Source of the DNA: Acidobacteriota bacterium
GTDB lineage: Bacteria; Acidobacteriota; Blastocatellia; UBA7656
Direction: 5' to 3'
Assembly (NCBI GenBank): GCA_040754075.1
Contig: JBFMDH010000006.1
Coordinates: 26,229-90,228, forward strand
DNA: 64,000 nucleotides
Both the position numbers and the translations under genes were made by a program. The notes under the pieces were generated by a model. It saw only the letters and a program-made list of their open reading frames with translations. It had not been told where the DNA came from and made no database searches. Of the stretch, positions 17,401 to 25,442 are shown one piece after another (position 1 is the stretch's first letter; each line of letters opens with the position of its first letter).

Positions 17401-19709
17401 AAACTTATTTCTGGTGGGACAATTCAATGGCGGATTGCGGATTGCGAATGGTGAATTGTCAAGGTGTTGCTTATTGGCTTGAAGACATTGACCTCAACGG
17501 CAAACGCACTTTGCACGGGCCAGTCATACCGAAAATCGTTGGCGGACAACCGCCCGCAAGAACCCGCGCAGACCTGTTAAGTAAACTCGGAAAAGCCGAA
17601 CCGCGAATTGTCACCTCAGTAATGACGGCTTCGGCAAATGCGCGCTCATCGGCTGTTGCGACAGCGACCGCCGATTGGAGTTTGCCGAATCAACCGGCAA
17701 TGAAAATTGTCGTGCGCCAAGATGGCTGGTATCGCATTACGCAAACCGAACTGGCAAGCGCAGGTTTCAACGTCGCCATCAATCCGCGATTACTGCAACT
17801 CTACGTTGATGGCGAAGCGATACCGATGCGCGTCACGGGTGAACCAGACGGCGCTTTCAACCCGACCGATGCCGTTGAATTTTATGGCACGGCGCTCGAT
17901 ACCCCCGCGACCGACAAACGCATTTACTGGCTTACCACAGGCGCGCAACCGGGCAAGCGAATCTCTCAGATTGAAGCGCAAGCCAAACCGGGCGGCGCAC
18001 AAAATTTCGCTTACACGGTTGAACGCAAAGACCGTGTGCTTTATTTCGCAGGACTTAAAAACGGCGAGCGTGAAAATTTCTTCGGCGTATTGATTTCACC
18101 TACGCCGGTTGAACAAACCCTCAATTTATTGCATCTCGATACGCAGGCAAAAGAGACGGCAACCATTGAAATCACCTTGCAGGGCGTCACCCACTTGCCG
18201 CATCTGGTTCGCGTGGCACTCAACAATCAAACACTCGGAACCATCGGCTTTGAGGGTCAGGCGCAAGGCGTCGGTCGATTCCAGGTTCCCGTTTCGCTGC
18301 TCAAAGAAGGCAGCAATCAACTCTCACTCGTCGCCGTCAGTGGAGCAAGCGATATTTGTCTTACGGACGCGCTTCGCATTACTTATCCGCGCCTTTATCA
18401 AGCCGACAATAATCTTTTGACCTTTACGATTGACGGCGCGTCAACCAATCAAACCGTCAGAGGATTTAATACCAATACGATTCATGTATTCGACATCACG
18501 AATGCAAACGCGCCGCAGGAATTTATCGGCAACATCGAACCAACCGCAGATGGGTACAGCGTCAGTATTCAGACCGACGGTTTAACCAATCGCACAATGC
18601 TTGCGCTCGCTGCTGATAAAGTGAAAAAGCCAGCGGCGCTCATTGCCAATAAACCGTCAAGTTTGCGCGGCGCAAATCACAGTGCTGATTTAGTCATCAT
18701 CACTCAAAACGCATTTGTTGACACCCTTGCGCCGCTTGCTGCCTTGCGTAAACAACAGGGCTACAGTGTTGAAATCATCACCGTTGAAGACATCTATGAT
18801 GAATTCAGTTTCGGTCATAAAGAACCCCGCGCCATCAAAGATTTTCTCGCCGCAACCAAAGTGAATTGGAAGCGCGCGCCGCGTTTCGTTCTGTTGGTCG
18901 GTGATGCAAGCTATGACCGGCGCGATTATTTAGGATTAGGTGATTTCGATTTCGTGCCGACCGAACTCATTGACACACAATTCATGGAGACCGCGAGCGA
19001 CGATTGGTTGGTTGATTTCAATGATGACGGGTTGCCGGAAATGTTCGTCGGGCGGTTGCCTGTGCGCACGGCTGCGGAAGCGACAACGGTTGTCAACAAA
19101 CTGGTCAACTACGATTCGACAACCGCCAAAGCCGTAAAAGAGAAACTGGCGTTGTTGGTTGCCGATAAAAACGACGGCTACGATTTTGAATCGGCAAGCA
19201 GCAGTTTACGCGGTTTGTTGCCGGTTGATTTTTCCATTCAGGAAATTTTGCGTGGACGCACAACCGATAGCGCCGCAAAACAACAATTGCTTGCCGGGTT
19301 CAATCGCGGCGCGGCTGTTGTAAATTATCTCGGTCACGGTTCGACCAATTCCTGGCGCAATCTGTTCAACAATGAAGATGTACAACAACTGACGAATCAA
19401 GCTAATCCGTCATTCGTTGTGGCAATGAGTTGTTTGATTGGCTATTTCCCGCATCCGAGTACAGAAAGCCTCGGCGAACGGTTGTTAAATTATGAACGCG
19501 GCGGCGCGATTGCGGTGTGGGCTTCGTCAAGCGCCACAGAACCCGCCGAACAGGCAAAGATGAATCGGGAACTTTTCCACTTGCTATTCGGCTCAAAAAC
19601 TAAATTGACTTTGGGCGAGGCGGTTGCCGGGGCGAAAGCCGCAACCCCAAATCGCGATATACGACGAACCTGGGTGTTGCTTGGCGACCCAAGCATGCGT
19701 TTGAAGTAA
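14466..19709 (+). CDS. Giant secreted CSLREA / beta-helix / BACON protein with gingipain-type C25 peptidase domain
   Basis: This 1747-residue protein begins with a signal or anchor (about 5-28). A CSLREA domain follows (about 55-110, TFVVNSTGDGADA and CTLRAAIQQANA). A right-handed beta-helix region (about 120-470) has repeats such as NFIGTN, NTVIGG and RNVISGN every 45-50 residues. Next come a DUF11-like Ig fold (about 600-720) and two BACON-type domains (about 730-930, each with WITI). After a linker, a Peptidase_C25 domain (about 1410-1747) has the Cys-His dyad: His1624 in YLGHGS and Cys1656 in VAMSCLIG. It is probably an extracellular cysteine protease with an adhesive stalk. A short in-frame repeat insertion lies at residues about 985-998. 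No sorting signal is obvious at the C-terminus, which ends in LGDPSMRLK. Single-gene transcript. Confidence 0.88.
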   Translation: MKFNRIVAFLFVSTFGFVLIQTLAILPGSANYPYGLAKLPQSTNQIPKPNATTATFVVNSTGDGADANTADGVCNDGAGNCTLRAAIQQANATAGADTIQFAIGTGAQTISPVSTLPAITGTLTIDGTTQPGFAGSPIIEVNGNGIDPIFVASGLSINATATGSVVKGLVINRFAAYGIVVQASNCRVEGNFIGTNLAGTLASPNSESGVLLSGASNTVIGGTTTGTRNVISGNGNNGVLLFGATTSANRIEGNFIGINATGNAIVSNGGDGVLISFDAHDNIVGGTTSGARNIISGNANGVHIVAGASSTHHNLVQGNYIGTDVTGSFSLGNLFRGVDIFGGNNNTIGGTGASRNVISGNNLEGVIINQPDATANKIQGNYIGLAANGVSPLGNRVAGAQILNGAHDNLIGGTGAGEGNIIAFNGTATTTSAGIFVNGHTAAAQTTNNAILNNTFFSNLGLAIDLCGSGSCANPDGVTANDSGDGDAGANDVQNFPILTSANTLASGDTNIQGSLNSTASTNFRLEFFYSNSCDASGNGEGQNYLGSTNVTTNAAGNVNFNATFATLIPPGSSVTATATRINGAVFESTSEFSPCITSLGLADLAITINDSPDPVNVGSQLAYSITVTNNGPSTASNVVVTDNLPSTLVFTNCQSTNGGVCGGTGNNRTVTFASLAANTSATITINALVNCGVLNNTSIGNTASVSSSTPDNSTANNLATATTLALNPGFNISPTSQDFPQNGGQGTVAVTGPTGCSFTAVSNDAWITILSINASAVNFSVAVNNTGINRTGTMTIGGNTFTVNQSGTPCTYTLTPTSVNLNSEAQSGSVDLTTGNGCSWKVVSQDSWITITSEAVGSGNGTTTFTVEANATGATRIGTIEFITLGSASPTGSAPAQVANEGFTITQAGTPTAAKLIAFQATAYDQGVLLDWQSGEEINNLGFHLYRETGGKLIRITPEIVAGSALIVGSGTALQSDKTYFWWDNSMADCGLRMVNCQGVAYWLEDIDLNGKRTLHGPVIPKIVGGQPPARTRADLLSKLGKAEPRIVTSVMTASANARSSAVATATADWSLPNQPAMKIVVRQDGWYRITQTELASAGFNVAINPRLLQLYVDGEAIPMRVTGEPDGAFNPTDAVEFYGTALDTPATDKRIYWLTTGAQPGKRISQIEAQAKPGGAQNFAYTVERKDRVLYFAGLKNGERENFFGVLISPTPVEQTLNLLHLDTQAKETATIEITLQGVTHLPHLVRVALNNQTLGTIGFEGQAQGVGRFQVPVSLLKEGSNQLSLVAVSGASDICLTDALRITYPRLYQADNNLLTFTIDGASTNQTVRGFNTNTIHVFDITNANAPQEFIGNIEPTADGYSVSIQTDGLTNRTMLALAADKVKKPAALIANKPSSLRGANHSADLVIITQNAFVDTLAPLAALRKQQGYSVEIITVEDIYDEFSFGHKEPRAIKDFLAATKVNWKRAPRFVLLVGDASYDRRDYLGLGDFDFVPTELIDTQFMETASDDWLVDFNDDGLPEMFVGRLPVRTAAEATTVVNKLVNYDSTTAKAVKEKLALLVADKNDGYDFESASSSLRGLLPVDFSIQEILRGRTTDSAAKQQLLAGFNRGAAVVNYLGHGSTNSWRNLFNNEDVQQLTNQANPSFVVAMSCLIGYFPHPSTESLGERLLNYERGGAIAVWASSSATEPAEQAKMNRELFHLLFGSKTKLTLGEAVAGAKAATPNRDIRRTWVLLGDPSMRLK
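17418..17460 (+). repeat. In-frame mini inverted repeat inside the C25 peptidase gene
   Basis: GACAATTC (17418-17425) and GAATTGTC (17453-17460) bracket tandem GCGGATTG-like units. Translation gives SMADCGLRMVNC, a sequence familiar from translated intergenic repeats rather than from proteins. It interrupts the normal TYFWWD...YWLEDIDLNG segment. Confidence 0.6.
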
Positions 19710-19729
19710 AGTTCACAGGTTGTAATTGA

Positions 19730-21469
19730 ATGCGACCGGATAAAAACCACGAAGACGCAAAGAACACTAAAGCTCACCAAGGTGCTTCGTGTACCTTGGT
19801 GAGCTTTGCATCTTTGTGGCAAAAGCGTTTTCGTTCTCTGTTCGTCAACAATCATTTCAGCAACAAAAAATTGCTGCTCATCAGCCTCTTGCTTCCTGCA
19901 ATATTATTTACCGGTTTTTCTCTCAAAAATTTTCACAACGCGGCGGCAGCGGATTTACTGAACCTGGAAGCGACCCTTGAAGACTCGAAAGCGGCGCGGG
20001 CGCGATTTGATTTTGTCGAAGCGTTGCAGCTTTTAGAAACCGCTTCACGCTTTCATAAACCTGCTGTTGAATTATTCAACGAATATGGCAATCTTTACCT
20101 TGATGCAGAAGAACCCGACCGCGCCGAAATCTTTTTCAACAAAGCTTTGAAAATTAATCCGTCGAACGAAGCCGCGCTCATCGGTCGCGCCGCGGTTGAT
20201 TTAATGCGCCGCGATTACAACAATGCGGAAACCTATTTGCTCAATTTGCTTTCCGCAAACAAACAAAGTCTGACGGCGCGAACCGCACTTGCAAAAGTTT
20301 TTCTCGACAGCAATCAACTCGACAAAGCCGCTACGGAAGCCGAGCGGGTTCTCGCCGTTGACGCGAATAACAAAGACGCGCTCTACATTCTCGCTTTCGT
20401 CAAAGCCACCGGCGGCGAAGCCAAAGAAGCGCGGGCAATGGCGCGGCGGGCGCTCGAACTCGACCCTTTCAATCCCAACCTGCGTCGTTTGCTTTCACAA
20501 TACGTTGATGGTCGCGCGGGTTATACGCAACGGGTTTCACGCGCCGCGCAGGAACGCTTTGAAACGGGGCGGGCGTTGAAACAGGCAGGAAATTTTACGG
20601 AAGCCGAGAAAGTTTTTGAACAGGCATTAAAACTTGAGCCGCTCTATTATCGCGCGTTGATTGCGCTCGGTGATATGCATTTGCGACGTGGCGCGTATGA
20701 ACAGGCAATGAAACTCGCGCAAAAGGCGCTCACAGTTGACGGCGAAGGCGCAAGCGCGCATTTGATTTTCTGCTATGCGGTGATTGGCATGCGCGAAGCG
20801 TCGCGCATTGCCATTGGCGCAAGCGATTTCGCGAAAGCTTTTTTCAAACAACCCGCGCCGCCGAAATTTGCGCTGACGGCGGAAATTTTTCCGAACTATA
20901 AAAACTTAAACGCCAGAGAGCAGATAGTGATTGACGGGGCGGTCGCCCCGCTTGCACATTTTCTGCCGACGCTTGCTGCTAAAAAAGCGCGGCATTATTT
21001 AATTGCTTTTGATGAACGCGCCAGCGACATTCGCGGCGTTGAAGATGTCGAACGCGAACGCACCTTTGACGGGCGCTTCTTTGCGAGTCTTCGCGGGGTT
21101 GGCGGGCGGGTGACGGTTTCAGGAATTGAATATATCGAGATGGCTGCACGCGCAGGCTTTCATACCATCGCGCACGAATTCGCCCACCAAGTGCAGATGC
21201 TGGCGATGGAGCGCGCGGATTTAAACCGGCTGCGCAAGCTTTATCAAACGGCAGTGCGCGAAGGTCGCGCGCTGGATTATTACGCCGAATCGGACGAGTT
21301 GGAATATTTCGCGCAAGGATATGAAGCGTTCATTGCCGAAATCAAACGCCCGGCGACCGGCATGACGGCAAGACACACGCGACAGGAACTCATCGCGCGC
21401 GACCCCGATTTGTATGGTTTTATCGAAGGTTTAACGCGGCGCGAGCAACCGGCGCGAGCGCTGAATTGA
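19730..21469 (+). CDS. TPR protein with C-terminal peptidase-MA-like metalloprotease domain
   Basis: The 579-residue frame has a membrane or signal segment (about residues 46-65, KKLLLISLLLPAILF), five to seven TPR units (about 80-340, for example LYLDAEEPDRAEIFFNKALKINPSN) and a C-terminal domain with HEFAH (His482, Glu483, His486). That matches the gluzincin peptidase-MA type; a Glu-rich YAESDELEYFAQGYEAF follows and may supply the third ligand. The start is uncertain. The first 25 codons (NHEDAKNTKAHQ...) are translated inverted-repeat element rather than ordinary protein. In-frame TTG/GTG codons at 19796-19816 or TTG near 19870 are alternatives. No Shine-Dalgarno supports the ATG. It follows the C25 protein by 20 nt and may be read through from it. 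Confidence 0.78.
   Translation: MRPDKNHEDAKNTKAHQGASCTLVSFASLWQKRFRSLFVNNHFSNKKLLLISLLLPAILFTGFSLKNFHNAAAADLLNLEATLEDSKAARARFDFVEALQLLETASRFHKPAVELFNEYGNLYLDAEEPDRAEIFFNKALKINPSNEAALIGRAAVDLMRRDYNNAETYLLNLLSANKQSLTARTALAKVFLDSNQLDKAATEAERVLAVDANNKDALYILAFVKATGGEAKEARAMARRALELDPFNPNLRRLLSQYVDGRAGYTQRVSRAAQERFETGRALKQAGNFTEAEKVFEQALKLEPLYYRALIALGDMHLRRGAYEQAMKLAQKALTVDGEGASAHLIFCYAVIGMREASRIAIGASDFAKAFFKQPAPPKFALTAEIFPNYKNLNAREQIVIDGAVAPLAHFLPTLAAKKARHYLIAFDERASDIRGVEDVERERTFDGRFFASLRGVGGRVTVSGIEYIEMAARAGFHTIAHEFAHQVQMLAMERADLNRLRKLYQTAVREGRALDYYAESDELEYFAQGYEAFIAEIKRPATGMTARHTRQELIARDPDLYGFIEGLTRREQPARALN
19747..19819. repeat. Inverted-repeat element (CCACGAAGACGCAAAG type) at the 5' end of the TPR-peptidase gene
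   Basis: The arm 19747-19783 is mirrored by 19793-19819. The core AAGCTCACCAAGGT pairs perfectly, with a 9-nt loop. The right arm lacks about 10 nt present in the left. Translation gives the NHEDAKNTK motif seen in many spurious protein predictions from repeat-rich bacteria. Confidence 0.8.
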
Positions 21470-21511
21470 GCGACTAATTTGTAAAGAATTGCGGGAGAGT
21501 AAAAGCAAATC

Positions 21512-21541
21512 TTGACAAAGAATCTTGGGGCGTGTGATTAT
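21512..21541 (+). promoter_or_regulatory. Probable promoter for the secreted TPR-like protein
   Basis: TTGACA is followed after 17-18 nt by TGATTAT. About 165 nt of leader follows, including a GCGTGC/GCACGC hairpin near 21645-21675. Confidence 0.4.
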
Positions 21542-21708
21542 CGCATTTGGAGCTTTTCCCCTGTAGATAGCAACCTTATTTATCATCCGGTGCATCAATG
21601 AGGTTGCTTGAATTCAGCACAAAAAATTAAAAAAGCTACGAAGCGTGCGCGGCAAGCGTCGTTGCAGGCACGCAAATATGAAATTCACCTATAAAGGAGT
21701 ATTACTTC

Positions 21709-22686
21709 ATGAAAAAGTTCACCACGTTGATGGCCGCGCTCGTGATGATGTTGGCGCTGGCAGTGCCTTATGTCGCCGCGCAGGAACAACCGCAAAAACC
21801 AAGAGATGAAGCCGCTGTTTATGCTGAGTGGTACAACGCTTATTATAAAGAGAAAGATTTAACGAAAACCTATACGTTAGCCAAAGAGTTGATCGACAAA
21901 TTCCCGGGTGGGAAATACGATTCTTATGCGAAGAAATCCAGAACTGACATTCGCGCCAAATGGTTCAATGATGCCAAGGCAGCAAACAATGTCGGCGAAG
22001 AGATTCGCATCGCCAAAGAAGAGTTTGCAGAAAACGGCGACAACCTGAACTACCTTCACCTGCTCATCGTTGATATACGCACCAATGAAATGGAAAAAAA
22101 GAATTATGCACATGGTGCAGACCTGGTAGAGTTCGTCCAAAAAGCCAATAAAATAATTGAAGAGGGCAAGACCTCTGAATTGGTGCCAGCCGACAAATCG
22201 AAAGTGTTCAGCGCCTACTATTACCAGAGTCACGCAATGGTTGAAGGGAATAACAAAAATAGTGACAAAGCTCTTGAGTTGTATAAAAAATCCTCTTCGA
22301 TTGACCCTGCGACCACCATTCTAAACGCGCAAAACAATCTGGCAATCGGCGTGATTTACAACGACCGGTTCCAGGCGGCATCGGATGAGTTCGATAAATT
22401 ATCGGAAGATATCAAAAAAGATGCAGAGAATCCGACGACCAAAGCGGCGCTTGAAAAACTGAACTCGGTTGCTGACCTGGCGCTGGATGCCTGGGCAAGA
22501 TTTCTGGTTAATAATGATAGTTCAAAATGGGGACAAGTCCGTACCAACGTGGAGAACCGTGTAAAAGACCTCTACAAATTCCGTCACGAAGAAAAGTTGG
22601 ATGGATTCGATGAATGGCTTGCCAAGTACAAAACCGGCACCGCTGCTAATGGCGCGCCAAGCAACGGCTCGTCAGGCTCAAACTAA
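21709..22686 (+). CDS. Secreted TPR-like protein of unknown function
   Basis: The 325-residue protein has a clear signal peptide (MKKFTTLMAALVMMLALAVPYVAA) and a good AAAGGAG ribosome site. The mature part is almost entirely alpha-helical and charged, with helix pairs resembling TPR units (for example KVFSAYYYQSHAMVEGNNK and ALELYKKSSSIDPA). It ends in a Gly/Ser/Asn-rich tail. No catalytic motif is seen. It is a monocistronic gene with its own promoter and a terminator at 22717. It could be a periplasmic scaffold; that is inference. Confidence 0.75.
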   Translation: MKKFTTLMAALVMMLALAVPYVAAQEQPQKPRDEAAVYAEWYNAYYKEKDLTKTYTLAKELIDKFPGGKYDSYAKKSRTDIRAKWFNDAKAANNVGEEIRIAKEEFAENGDNLNYLHLLIVDIRTNEMEKKNYAHGADLVEFVQKANKIIEEGKTSELVPADKSKVFSAYYYQSHAMVEGNNKNSDKALELYKKSSSIDPATTILNAQNNLAIGVIYNDRFQAASDEFDKLSEDIKKDAENPTTKAALEKLNSVADLALDAWARFLVNNDSSKWGQVRTNVENRVKDLYKFRHEEKLDGFDEWLAKYKTGTAANGAPSNGSSGSN

Positions 22687-22716
22687 TCGGTATTGGTAAA
22701 TTTCAGGATGATTTTC

Positions 22717-22760
22717 AAGCCGATGCTCTCAGCTTTCAAGGGCGTCGGCTTTTGCTTTTT
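22717..22760 (+). terminator. Rho-independent terminator
   Basis: AAGCCGATG pairs with CGTCGGCTT (one wobble) and is followed by TTTGCTTTTT. It ends the secreted TPR-like gene. Confidence 0.75.
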
Positions 22761-22795
22761 GTTTGCTGATGCGCTGCCACTCCATAAAGCCTCTG

Positions 22796-22804
22796 TGGTA
22801 TAGT
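22796..22804 (+). promoter_or_regulatory. Extended -10 promoter for rnc-lepB
   Basis: TGGTATAGT is an extended -10 (TGn-TATAGT) with no good -35 at the normal spacing. It lies 40 nt before the rnc ATG at 22844, and excludes an in-frame ATG at 22763 as the real start. Confidence 0.45.
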
Positions 22805-22843
22805 ACAGGTTGGCAAGTCACACAAGGCTTGCTTCCAGGCGTT

Positions 22844-23812
22844 ATGATTTCGGTTGAACGCGAAAAATTATTATCTGAACTTGAGCAAATCATCGGCTAT
22901 TCGTTCCGCTCGCGGGCGCTTTTAGATCGCGCTCTGACTCACCGCTCATTTGCCAACGAACAGGTCAATCAAAACTGTCAGCACAATGAATCGCTGGAAT
23001 TTCTTGGCGATTCGGTGCTTGGTTTAGTTGTCAGCGCCTGGCTACTACACCGCAACCCGACGCTTGCCGAAGGCAAACTCTCGAAAATGAAAGCCTACCT
23101 GGTGAGCGAACCGAGCCTCGTTGAACTCGCGGATAATATCGAACTCGGCAAATACATTTTGCTCAATCGCGGCGAAGAAAAGACTGGCGGACGCCGCAAA
23201 AGCACGCTGCTTGCCGACGCTTACGAAGCTTTGATTGGCGCGGTTTACCTGGACGGCGGACTCATAGCGGCAGAGAAATTTTTATTTCGCGAAATGCGCG
23301 ATAAAGTCGCAGCCATCGACCCGCATTCGATGATCGGTTCCGATTACAAATCGGCATTGCAGGAACAGCTACAGGCGATGGGCGCGCCCGCGCCGAAATA
23401 TGTGGTCGTCGAAACCATCGGACCTGACCATCGCCGCACCTTTCGCATCGAACTGCGCGTGTCGGGTTATGCGTTGGCGAGCGGCGAAGGGCGCAGTATT
23501 AAAATTGCTCAACAGGAAGCCGCGCAGACCGCGCTCACTTCGCCCGATACCGTTCCGAAAGTGCGCGCCATTCTCGCCGGTAAATTCGAGGCATATATCT
23601 CCATCAACGGTAAAAACCAGCCTGTGGAAGAAGAATCGGTCTGGGCATTTGTGGCGCTGGTTGATGAACTTGCCAACACCCCTGCCGAAAACAATGGTAA
23701 TGCAGCGACCTTTCGATATTTCAATTATGACGAATCAATATTCGTGTCTGATGGTGAGTCGAGCGCGAAAAATGTTATCGTTGATGATGAATTGAAGAGT
23801 TATAAAAATTAA
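22844..23812 (+). CDS. rnc: Ribonuclease III with C-terminal extension
   Basis: The 322-residue protein has the RNase III catalytic domain with signature NESLEFLGDSVLG. Glu49 and Asp56 correspond to E38 and D45 of the E. coli enzyme. The second acidic pair is near LLADAYEALIGAVYLDGG. A double-stranded-RNA-binding domain covers about 165-232. It cleaves dsRNA in rRNA processing and mRNA turnover. About 90 further residues follow the dsRBD; RNase III is normally about 220-250 residues. The extension contains an SVWAFVALVDEL helix and an acidic tail, with no domain I recognise. It is followed 15 nt later by lepB, a frequent neighbour. Confidence 0.95.
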   Translation: MISVEREKLLSELEQIIGYSFRSRALLDRALTHRSFANEQVNQNCQHNESLEFLGDSVLGLVVSAWLLHRNPTLAEGKLSKMKAYLVSEPSLVELADNIELGKYILLNRGEEKTGGRRKSTLLADAYEALIGAVYLDGGLIAAEKFLFREMRDKVAAIDPHSMIGSDYKSALQEQLQAMGAPAPKYVVVETIGPDHRRTFRIELRVSGYALASGEGRSIKIAQQEAAQTALTSPDTVPKVRAILAGKFEAYISINGKNQPVEEESVWAFVALVDELANTPAENNGNAATFRYFNYDESIFVSDGESSAKNVIVDDELKSYKN

Positions 23813-23827
23813 TTCAGGATAAAGGTT

Positions 23828-24778
23828 ATGAGTGATAATCTGGACGTGGAATCAAAAGACTCCGTAGCGCAAATCGAACCGCCAAGCGTTCGTGAAGTTG
23901 ATGTTGAAGAGTATCAGGAATTAAAAAAGCAAGTTACAGCTAAAGAAAAGCCCGCTGAGCCAACCTTTCATAAAAGTGTTTTCCGGGAATATTTTGAATC
24001 GGCAGTGGTCACCCTGGTTATGGCATTGTTTGGCATGACCTTCATTTTACAAGCCGTCAAGGTGCCGACCGGTTCGATGAAAAACACCATCTGGGTGCAA
24101 GACCATATGCTGGTCAACAAATATATTTTCGGGGCATCGGATTTTTTCAATCTGCCGATTCTGCCATCGCGTCAGGTGAGGCGCGGCGACATTACGGTTT
24201 TCAAATATCCGCTCGAACCGGAAACCAACTACATCAAACGGGTGATTGGCCTTCCGGGTGAAACCATCGAATTCGACGCAGAGAAACGCAAAGTCTATAT
24301 CAATGGGCAGGAACTGCCTGAGCGTCGCGCATTCGTTGCGCCCACCATCGATCAGGGGGCGTCGCTTGAAGTTTTATCGGAAGAAAGTGCGCCGGCGGGA
24401 GCCGAGTGGACGGTCTATTACGTCGAAGAAGATTCCTATTACAGTTTCAGAGAAACCGCCAACTATGGCGTCAGGCAACCTTATAAAATTCCGGTTAAAG
24501 GCGATGCCGTACCGGATGAAATCAAAAACGACCAGAAACTCAGAAAAATTTACGACAACGACAATGACGGCAAATACGATAGCGACCAGTATTTCTGCAT
24601 GGGCGACAACCGCGATGACAGCCAGGACAGCCGCTTTTGGGGAACCGTGCCGCGTTCCAATATCGTGGGTCGCGCCATGTTCGTTTACTGGTCGTTAGAT
24701 AAAACCGAAGAGGCTGAACACACGAAAAACATCTTTCAACGCTCGCGTTGGTGGCGCACCGGAACCCTGGTTAAGTAG
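23828..24778 (+). CDS. lepB: Signal peptidase I
   Basis: The 316-residue S26 peptidase cleaves Sec and Tat signal peptides at the outer face of the inner membrane. An acidic N-terminus precedes one transmembrane helix (about 58-78). The nucleophile Ser83 is in VPTGSMKNTI and general base Lys137 in NYIKRVIGLPGE. The conserved GDNRDDSQDSRFWG box is near the end. The insert between Lys137 and that box (about 80 residues) is longer than in short Gram-positive enzymes and similar to proteobacterial ones. AAAGG lies before the ATG. It forms a two-gene operon with rnc. Confidence 0.96.
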   Translation: MSDNLDVESKDSVAQIEPPSVREVDVEEYQELKKQVTAKEKPAEPTFHKSVFREYFESAVVTLVMALFGMTFILQAVKVPTGSMKNTIWVQDHMLVNKYIFGASDFFNLPILPSRQVRRGDITVFKYPLEPETNYIKRVIGLPGETIEFDAEKRKVYINGQELPERRAFVAPTIDQGASLEVLSEESAPAGAEWTVYYVEEDSYYSFRETANYGVRQPYKIPVKGDAVPDEIKNDQKLRKIYDNDNDGKYDSDQYFCMGDNRDDSQDSRFWGTVPRSNIVGRAMFVYWSLDKTEEAEHTKNIFQRSRWWRTGTLVK

Positions 24779-24863
24779 TTGAGCGTTTTATCAGGCATCC
24801 CGGCAATCGTCAAAAAGCGATTCGGTTGATGGCTTTTAAAATCGCGTGTAAAAATTATCATTC

Positions 24864-24894
24864 AGGCAGGCTCGTCAACCTGCCTTTCGTTTTT
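24864..24894 (+). terminator. Rho-independent terminator of rnc-lepB
   Basis: AGGCAGG and CCTGCCT form a stem with an 8-nt loop, followed by TTCGTTTTT. It overlaps an upstream in-frame start of the next gene, which supports using ATG 24895 there. Confidence 0.7.
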
Positions 24895-25329
24895 ATGCAG
24901 AACAAGCGAATGCAAGATTTTTCGGAAGAGCAAGCCACACCACTGGCACCCACATTGATTGAAGCGCAACACCTCGAAAAAGAGATTGCCGAGTTGCGCA
25001 ATCAAATCAGCGAGTTGGCTTTGCAGGTGGATGCCTTCAAAGCGCGTAAAGGCGGGGCAGTGGGCGGCGCAATCTTTCTGCTTCTGCTTGCCGCCATCGC
25101 GACTTACGATTTATTGAATGGCAAAACCGGCGTCTGGTTAAGCGTCGGAATAACCCCGGCACTATTGCAATTTCTTGCGGTTGCCTTTGCCGTCATCGGG
25201 TTCGCTTTACTGGCTTATGCGTGGATTAGCGAACGCCGCCGCGGCGAATTACCGGAAGCCAAACTGGCAAAACTTGAAGACGAATTGGAGAGGTTGTTAA
25301 TTCGCCAGGCGGCTCTGGAAGCGAATTAA
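24895..25329 (+). CDS. Small membrane protein with coiled coil and two transmembrane helices
   Basis: The 144-residue protein begins with a predicted coiled coil (LEKEIAELRNQISELALQVDAF). Two hydrophobic helices follow (GGAIFLLLLAAIATYDLL and LLQFLAVAFAVIGFALLAYAW), and a second charged coiled coil ends it (AKLAKLEDELERLLIRQAAL). Both charged ends probably face the cytoplasm. No family is recognised and no function is suggested by the neighbours. The start is uncertain because ATG 24895 directly follows the lepB terminator; ATG 24910 is also possible. Confidence 0.6.
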   Translation: MQNKRMQDFSEEQATPLAPTLIEAQHLEKEIAELRNQISELALQVDAFKARKGGAVGGAIFLLLLAAIATYDLLNGKTGVWLSVGITPALLQFLAVAFAVIGFALLAYAWISERRRGELPEAKLAKLEDELERLLIRQAALEAN

Positions 25330-25370
25330 AATGGCGATTTTTTGCGAGGCTTGGCGCGCAATGCCAATCA

Positions 25371-25399
25371 TTGACACGAATTTGCCTTGATGCTACTTT
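25371..25399 (+). promoter_or_regulatory. Sigma70 promoter of the hrcA-grpE-dnaK-dnaJ cluster
   Basis: TTGACA and TACTTT are separated by exactly 17 nt, 44 nt before hrcA. No CIRCE operator (TTAGCACTC-N9-GAGTGCTAA) could be found here or before dnaK, so the HrcA binding site, if present, has diverged. Confidence 0.6.
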
Positions 25400-25442
25400 A
25401 GGTTTGGCACCCTAATTTGCCCGAACCTTCCGTGATGTACAC

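Noticed and set aside
22763..22843. An earlier in-frame start for rnc
   Set aside because: The region contains the likely promoter and has no ribosome site. Start 22844 matches family length.
25330..25442. CIRCE operator before hrcA
   Set aside because: No TTAGCACTC-N9-GAGTGCTAA or close match was found here or before dnaK. A TTGGCACCC stretch is too weak.
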